Assembly (NCBI GenBank): GCA_963640395.1
Contig: CAVHZH010000086.1
Coordinates: 1 to 9,764 of the forward strand
Direction: 5' to 3'
Length of the DNA stretch: 9,764 bases
DNA from: W0P33-017 sp963640395
GTDB lineage: Bacteria > Bacillota > Clostridia > Lachnospirales > Lachnospiraceae
Position numbers and translations under genes: made by a program. The notes below the pieces were generated by a model, which was not told where the DNA came from, searched no databases, and was given only the letters and a program-made list of their open reading frames with translations. Each line of letters begins with the position of its first letter. Positions within the stretch are counted from its first letter, which is position 1. Shown piece after piece: positions 6,393-9,764 of the stretch.

Positions 6393-9299
6393 ATGGCAGA
6401 AGAACAAACCGCCCGTTTGAAAAATATACGGATCGGAGATGTTTTAAAGGAATCCGGTTATGTCAATGATGAACAGATCGGACAGGCACTCCGCTATCAG
6501 AAGGAGCACAAGGGTATGCGTCTGGGCGGCGCACTGATTGAGCTCGGATTTATCTCTGAGTCGAACATGCTGCAGGCACTCGCGATCCGTCTGAACATGA
6601 AACATATCGATATTTCATCGACAAAGGTCGATCTGGATGCGGTAGCGCTCATCCCGGCGAATCTCGCAGAAAAATACTGTATGCTCGCCATCCATGATGA
6701 AAACGGCGTGTTGACCGTCGTTGTGAACGACCCGATGAACTTTTTTGCGATCGAGGATATCAGGCAGCTGACCGGCAGACAGCTGGGTATCTGCCTGTGC
6801 GAGTCCGAACCGCTGAAAAAGGCGATCCGCTACTATTATTCCGAGGTCGCAGCGCAGAAGGCGGCGCGTACAGCGAACACGCTGGCGAATGAACAGCAGG
6901 ATGATTTAGAAGAGCTGACCGTCGAGGAGGGCGATGACGAGACACCGATCATCAATCTGTTGAATTCGCTGCTCAAGCGCGCCTACAGCGTGAACAGCAG
7001 TGATATCCATATTGAGCCGTTTGAGGACAAATCGATCGTCCGCATGCGTATCGATGGTGCGATGGTCGATTATGTGACGCTGCAAAAGGCGCTGCACGCC
7101 TCACTGATCGCGCGTATCAAGATCATTTCCGATCTGGATATTGCCGAGCGGCGTGTGCCGCAGGACGGGCATTTCCGCGTGAATATCGAGGGACAGTATA
7201 TCAATATCCGTGTATCGGTGCTGCCGACCGTATTCGGCGAAAAAGCGGTGCTGCGTCTGCTCGCAGGCAATTCGGCGATCCGGCACGCGGATTCGTTCGG
7301 TATGGAGGAGCGCGATTATGCGCGTTTCCGCGCGATGTTAGACAGTCCCCACGGGATCATCTATCTGACAGGACCGACCGGAAGCGGTAAGACGACGACA
7401 CTGTATATGGTGCTTGATGAGATGGCAAAGCGCAGTGTCAACATCTCCACGATCGAAGATCCGGTGGAGAAAAATCTGAAAAAGATCAACCAGACGCAGG
7501 TAAACAACACCGCGGGACTGACGTTCGAGGTCGGACTGCGTGCCCTGCTGCGTCAGGATCCGGATATTATCATGGTCGGTGAGACGCGTGACTGTGAGAC
7601 GGCATCGATCTCTGTGCGCTCGGCGATCACCGGACATCTGGTTTTTTCGACCTTACATACAAACGATGCGACTTCATCGATCATCCGTCTGACTGATATG
7701 GGCGTAGAGCCGTATCTGGTCGCAAACTCCATGGTCGGCGCGGTTGCACAGCGTCTGATGCGGCGTATCTGTCCGGACTGCGGGCAGGAGGTGGAGGCAG
7801 ACGAGGAGGAATGCCGTCTGCTCGGCGTTGCACAGGGGACAAAGATCAAAAAAGCACATGGCTGCGCAAAGTGTAATTTTACCGGATACAGCGGTCGTAT
7901 CGCGATCCATGAGATTCTGACGATCGACGGCAATGTGCGGAAGATGATTTCCGACGGTGCTTCGATGGATGAGATTCAGGCTTATGCGGTCAGGGAGCAG
8001 GGCATGCGCCTGCTGCGTGACAGTGCGGTTGAAAAGGTATTACAGCAGCTCACGACGGTTGAGGAGCTGCGGAAGGTGGCATATTATTCAGATGCTTCGG
8101 CAGAGCAGGGCACAAAGCCATCAGCCGTCCGTCCGGCGGAAGCTTTGACACCGGCACAGCCGGTAGCACCGGTTATTTTACAGGAACAGGCACAGATGCC
8201 TGCCGCAGCCGTATCGGTACAGGAAGATCCGTTTGCGGGTGTAGGACCTGCTACGGTGCATGTGGAGGATATTATTTTAAAGGCGCGAAAGAGCGGGTGC
8301 TCCGATATCCACATTACGGCGGCAAAGCCGCTCATGATGCGTATTGACGGCGCGTTGCAGGAGACAAAGGAGCAGTATAGTAAGGAGCAGATCACGGCGA
8401 TGCTGCTAGAGATGTGCGATGCGAAGCAGCGCGCGCAGCTTGCAGCCGGAAATGATCTGGATTTTGCGGTGCAGACAAGGGACGGACACCGTCAGCGTGT
8501 CAACATTTTCCGCGATATGGGCGCTCTGGCAGCCACGATCCGTCTGCTGAATTCGCAGATACCGACGTTGGAATCATTAGGACTGCCGTCGGTGCTAGGA
8601 GACCTTGTCAAGCAGCCGAGAGGACTGATTTTAGTGACCGGACCGACCGGTTCCGGTAAATCGACGACACTGGCAGCGATGATCGACTCCATCAATGCGA
8701 CCAGACCGGATCATATTATCACGATCGAGGATCCGGTCGAGTATGTCTATGAGAAAAAGCAGGCGCTCATCCATCAGAGGGAGATCGGACGCGATGTCAC
8801 GAGCTTTGCAGCGGCACTCCGTTCGGCGCTCCGCGAAGACCCGGATATTATTCTGGTCGGAGAGATGCGTGATTATGAGACGATCTCGGCGGCACTGACA
8901 GCGGCAGAAACCGGACATCTGGTATTATCGACCTTGCATACGACAGGCGCGGCACAGACGATCGACCGTATCATCGATGCGTGTCCGAACGGCAGCCAGA
9001 ATCAGGTGCGCACACAGCTTGCGGGTGTATTGAACGCGGTTGTGACCCAGTGTCTGATCCCGAAGATCACGGGCGGACGGGTTGCGGCGACCGAGATACT
9101 CGTCGGCACGGATGCAGTCTCCAATATGATCCGCGAGAACAAGTGCCACCAGCTGAATACTGCGATGCAGGCGGGCGCGGCGCTCGGTATGCATACGCTC
9201 AATAAGGATCTGATGAGCCTTGTACAGCGCGGTGTCATCTCGATGGAACAGGCGGGAAAATATACGAACGATAAGCGGGACTTAGAACAGTTTATATAA
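6393..9299 (+). CDS. pilB: PilB-PilT fusion: extension and retraction ATPases in one chain
   Basis: 968 residues in one unbroken frame. Residues 11-66 form an MshEN-type domain with two tandem repeats (RIGDVLKESGYV..Q from R13 to Q36; RLGGALIELGFI from R43), the cyclic-di-GMP-binding pattern of MshE/PilB; the second repeat ends in Arg66 instead of Gln. The first ATPase (about 185-567) has Walker A GPTGSGKTT (327-335), IEDPVE (354-359), Walker B DIIMVGETRD (391-400), the His box GHLVFSTLHTND (414-425), and the PilB zinc cysteines 460, 463, 491 and 494. An Ala/Pro/Gln-rich linker (about 570-618) leads to a full PilT (about 621-968): Walker A GPTGSGKST (749-757), IEDPVEY (778-784), the PilT form DIILVGEMRD (818-827), and GHLVLSTLHT (841-850). 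Both ATPases keep all key residues. AGAGGA (6381-6386) lies 6 nt before the ATG, 2 bp after pilO. Confidence 0.95.
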   Translation: MAEEQTARLKNIRIGDVLKESGYVNDEQIGQALRYQKEHKGMRLGGALIELGFISESNMLQALAIRLNMKHIDISSTKVDLDAVALIPANLAEKYCMLAIHDENGVLTVVVNDPMNFFAIEDIRQLTGRQLGICLCESEPLKKAIRYYYSEVAAQKAARTANTLANEQQDDLEELTVEEGDDETPIINLLNSLLKRAYSVNSSDIHIEPFEDKSIVRMRIDGAMVDYVTLQKALHASLIARIKIISDLDIAERRVPQDGHFRVNIEGQYINIRVSVLPTVFGEKAVLRLLAGNSAIRHADSFGMEERDYARFRAMLDSPHGIIYLTGPTGSGKTTTLYMVLDEMAKRSVNISTIEDPVEKNLKKINQTQVNNTAGLTFEVGLRALLRQDPDIIMVGETRDCETASISVRSAITGHLVFSTLHTNDATSSIIRLTDMGVEPYLVANSMVGAVAQRLMRRICPDCGQEVEADEEECRLLGVAQGTKIKKAHGCAKCNFTGYSGRIAIHEILTIDGNVRKMISDGASMDEIQAYAVREQGMRLLRDSAVEKVLQQLTTVEELRKVAYYSDASAEQGTKPSAVRPAEALTPAQPVAPVILQEQAQMPAAAVSVQEDPFAGVGPATVHVEDIILKARKSGCSDIHITAAKPLMMRIDGALQETKEQYSKEQITAMLLEMCDAKQRAQLAAGNDLDFAVQTRDGHRQRVNIFRDMGALAATIRLLNSQIPTLESLGLPSVLGDLVKQPRGLILVTGPTGSGKSTTLAAMIDSINATRPDHIITIEDPVEYVYEKKQALIHQREIGRDVTSFAAALRSALREDPDIILVGEMRDYETISAALTAAETGHLVLSTLHTTGAAQTIDRIIDACPNGSQNQVRTQLAGVLNAVVTQCLIPKITGGRVAATEILVGTDAVSNMIRENKCHQLNTAMQAGAALGMHTLNKDLMSLVQRGVISMEQAGKYTNDKRDLEQFI

Positions 9300-9351
9300 C
9301 AGTTCAGCCATCACCTGCAAAAATATGCGAGTGGCGCGTGCTGAACTGTTA
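9297..9351 (+). terminator. Long stem overlapping the stop codon, candidate operon terminator
   Basis: TAACAGTTCAGC (9297-9308) is the exact reverse complement of 9340-9351, a 12-bp stem whose left arm begins with the TAA stop of the ATPase gene. The 31-nt loop can form a small inner GCA/TGC pair. A short T-run (TTTT, 9355-9358) follows after 3 bases, so it could terminate weakly. Part of the right arm belongs to a repeat motif copied at 9555-9577, so the stem may have been created by repeat insertion. Confidence 0.45.
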
Positions 9352-9360
9352 CGATTTTAA

Positions 9361-9469
9361 GGAAACGCTGATTAAAGCGTTTCCCGCGCCGGATTTGCGC
9401 TGCGAAGCAGCAAATTCCCATGCAAATCCGTGCGATCCGCCGGAGGCTGCTAAGGAAATGCTGATTAAA
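9361..9469 (+). repeat. Direct repeat, copy 1 (109 bp)
   Basis: Matches 9656-9764 at 108 of 109 positions; the only difference is A at 9414 against T at 9709. It contains a 9-bp hairpin GGAAACGCT-GATTAA-AGCGTTTCC (9361-9384), an 8-bp stem GGATTTGC/GCAAATCC (9391-9398/9422-9429) with GCTGC/GCAGC nested inside it, and the left arm of the 9450-9484 palindrome at its end. Confidence 0.9.
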
Positions 9470-9484
9470 TCAGCATTTCCTTAG
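9450..9484. repeat. Perfect palindrome, 17-bp arms around one base
   Basis: CTAAGGAAATGCTGATT (9450-9466) is the exact reverse complement of 9468-9484, with A9467 in the centre. The core GCTGATTAA is shared with the hairpin at 9361-9384, so the two hairpins are probably related units. No T-run follows. It would extrude as a cruciform or form a strong RNA hairpin. Confidence 0.85.
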
Positions 9485-9655
9485 AATCAGTACATCGGCA
9501 TTCAATTAAAATCATAACACTTCTTATTAGTTAAATCAAGGTAATGGCTGATATCAGTTCAGCCCGCGCCATTCGCAAAGACGCCTACCTCCAAAATGCT
9601 TCGCATTTCGTCGGTGTGGCGTATCCGCCAAATAAAATTCCAAAATCAGTCTTAG

Positions 9656-9764
9656 GGAAACGCTGATTAAAGCGTTTCCCGCGCCGGATTTGCGCTGCGA
9701 AGCAGCAATTTCCCATGCAAATCCGTGCGATCCGCCGGAGGCTGCTAAGGAAATGCTGATTAAA
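9656..9764 (+). repeat. Direct repeat, copy 2, cut by the window edge
   Basis: Starts 295 bp after copy 1 and keeps identity to the last base of the window, so the true repeat unit may be longer and may include the right arm of the palindrome. Near-identity (one substitution) points to a recent duplication or a family kept uniform by recombination. Confidence 0.9.

Larger units (their letters stand above)
9326..9577. repeat. Inverted copies of a 23-bp motif about 230 bp apart
   Basis: TGCGAGTGGCGCGTGCTGAA and the next three bases (9326-9348) match the reverse complement of 9555-9577 at 21 of 23 positions. The two copies flank the first 109-bp repeat and its palindrome, like the ends of a small non-autonomous element of about 250 bp. 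I saw no target-site duplication around them. Confidence 0.6.
9300..9764. other. Non-coding, repeat-rich 3' flank
   Basis: No protein-like frame is present in 465 bp. The stretch is a mosaic of palindromes and copies: a 109-bp direct repeat (9361-9469, 9656-9764), inverted copies of a 23-bp motif (9326-9348, 9555-9577), a 17-bp-arm palindrome (9450-9484), and small hairpins (GGCTGA/TCAGCC at 9546-9564; AAATGC-TTC-GCATTT at 9594-9608). It resembles the palindromic intergenic repeat clusters of gut Clostridia. There is no evidence for CRISPR or a transposase. Confidence 0.6.

Noticed and set aside
9361..9764. CRISPR array
   Set aside because: Only two long, hairpin-rich repeats of at least 109 bp at a 295-bp period; unit and spacer lengths do not fit CRISPR and no cas gene is seen.

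Overview
The window carries a compact type IV pilus locus of the Gram-positive, clostridial kind. The genes, their codon use (about half GC), the strong AGGAGG-type ribosome binding sites and the GC-rich palindromic intergenic repeats fit a member of the Clostridia, probably Lachnospiraceae. That placement is inferred from style, not from a marker gene. No outer-membrane secretin (PilQ) gene is present, as expected for a monoderm.

Layout. Positions 1-433 hold no convincing complete gene. A possible divergent gene start lies at the left edge, followed by several inverted repeats. Positions 434-1285 encode a multi-pass membrane protein of unknown function. Positions 1286-1550 hold a sigma-A-type promoter and a highly structured leader of about 145 nt, placed just before the pilin gene. 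Positions 1551-2039 encode a class III-signal (type IV) pilin. A 242-bp gap follows, with a weak terminator-like hairpin and a very stable 33-nt hairpin. From 2282 to 9299, five genes run on the plus strand with gaps of 15, 10, 4 and 2 bp: a short prepilin peptidase (PilD-like), the inner-membrane platform protein PilC, a PilM-PilN fusion, PilO, and a 968-residue protein that joins a complete PilB extension ATPase to a complete PilT retraction ATPase. Positions 9300-9764 are non-coding and repeat-rich, with a 109-bp direct repeat at a 295-bp period that runs off the right edge.

How the genes work together. The peptidase trims the pilin leader. PilM-N and PilO form the alignment complex around PilC. 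The double motor would drive both assembly and disassembly of the pilus. The N-terminus of the motor has an MshEN-type domain with recognisable cyclic-di-GMP-binding repeats, so second-messenger control of the machine is likely. The pilin gene has its own promoter and leader, and a possible leaky stop after it, which would give far more pilin than machinery.

The most unusual points are the PilB-PilT fusion, the PilM-PilN fusion, the absence of any minor pilin in the window, and the unidentified pilin leader RNA with mutually exclusive pairings.
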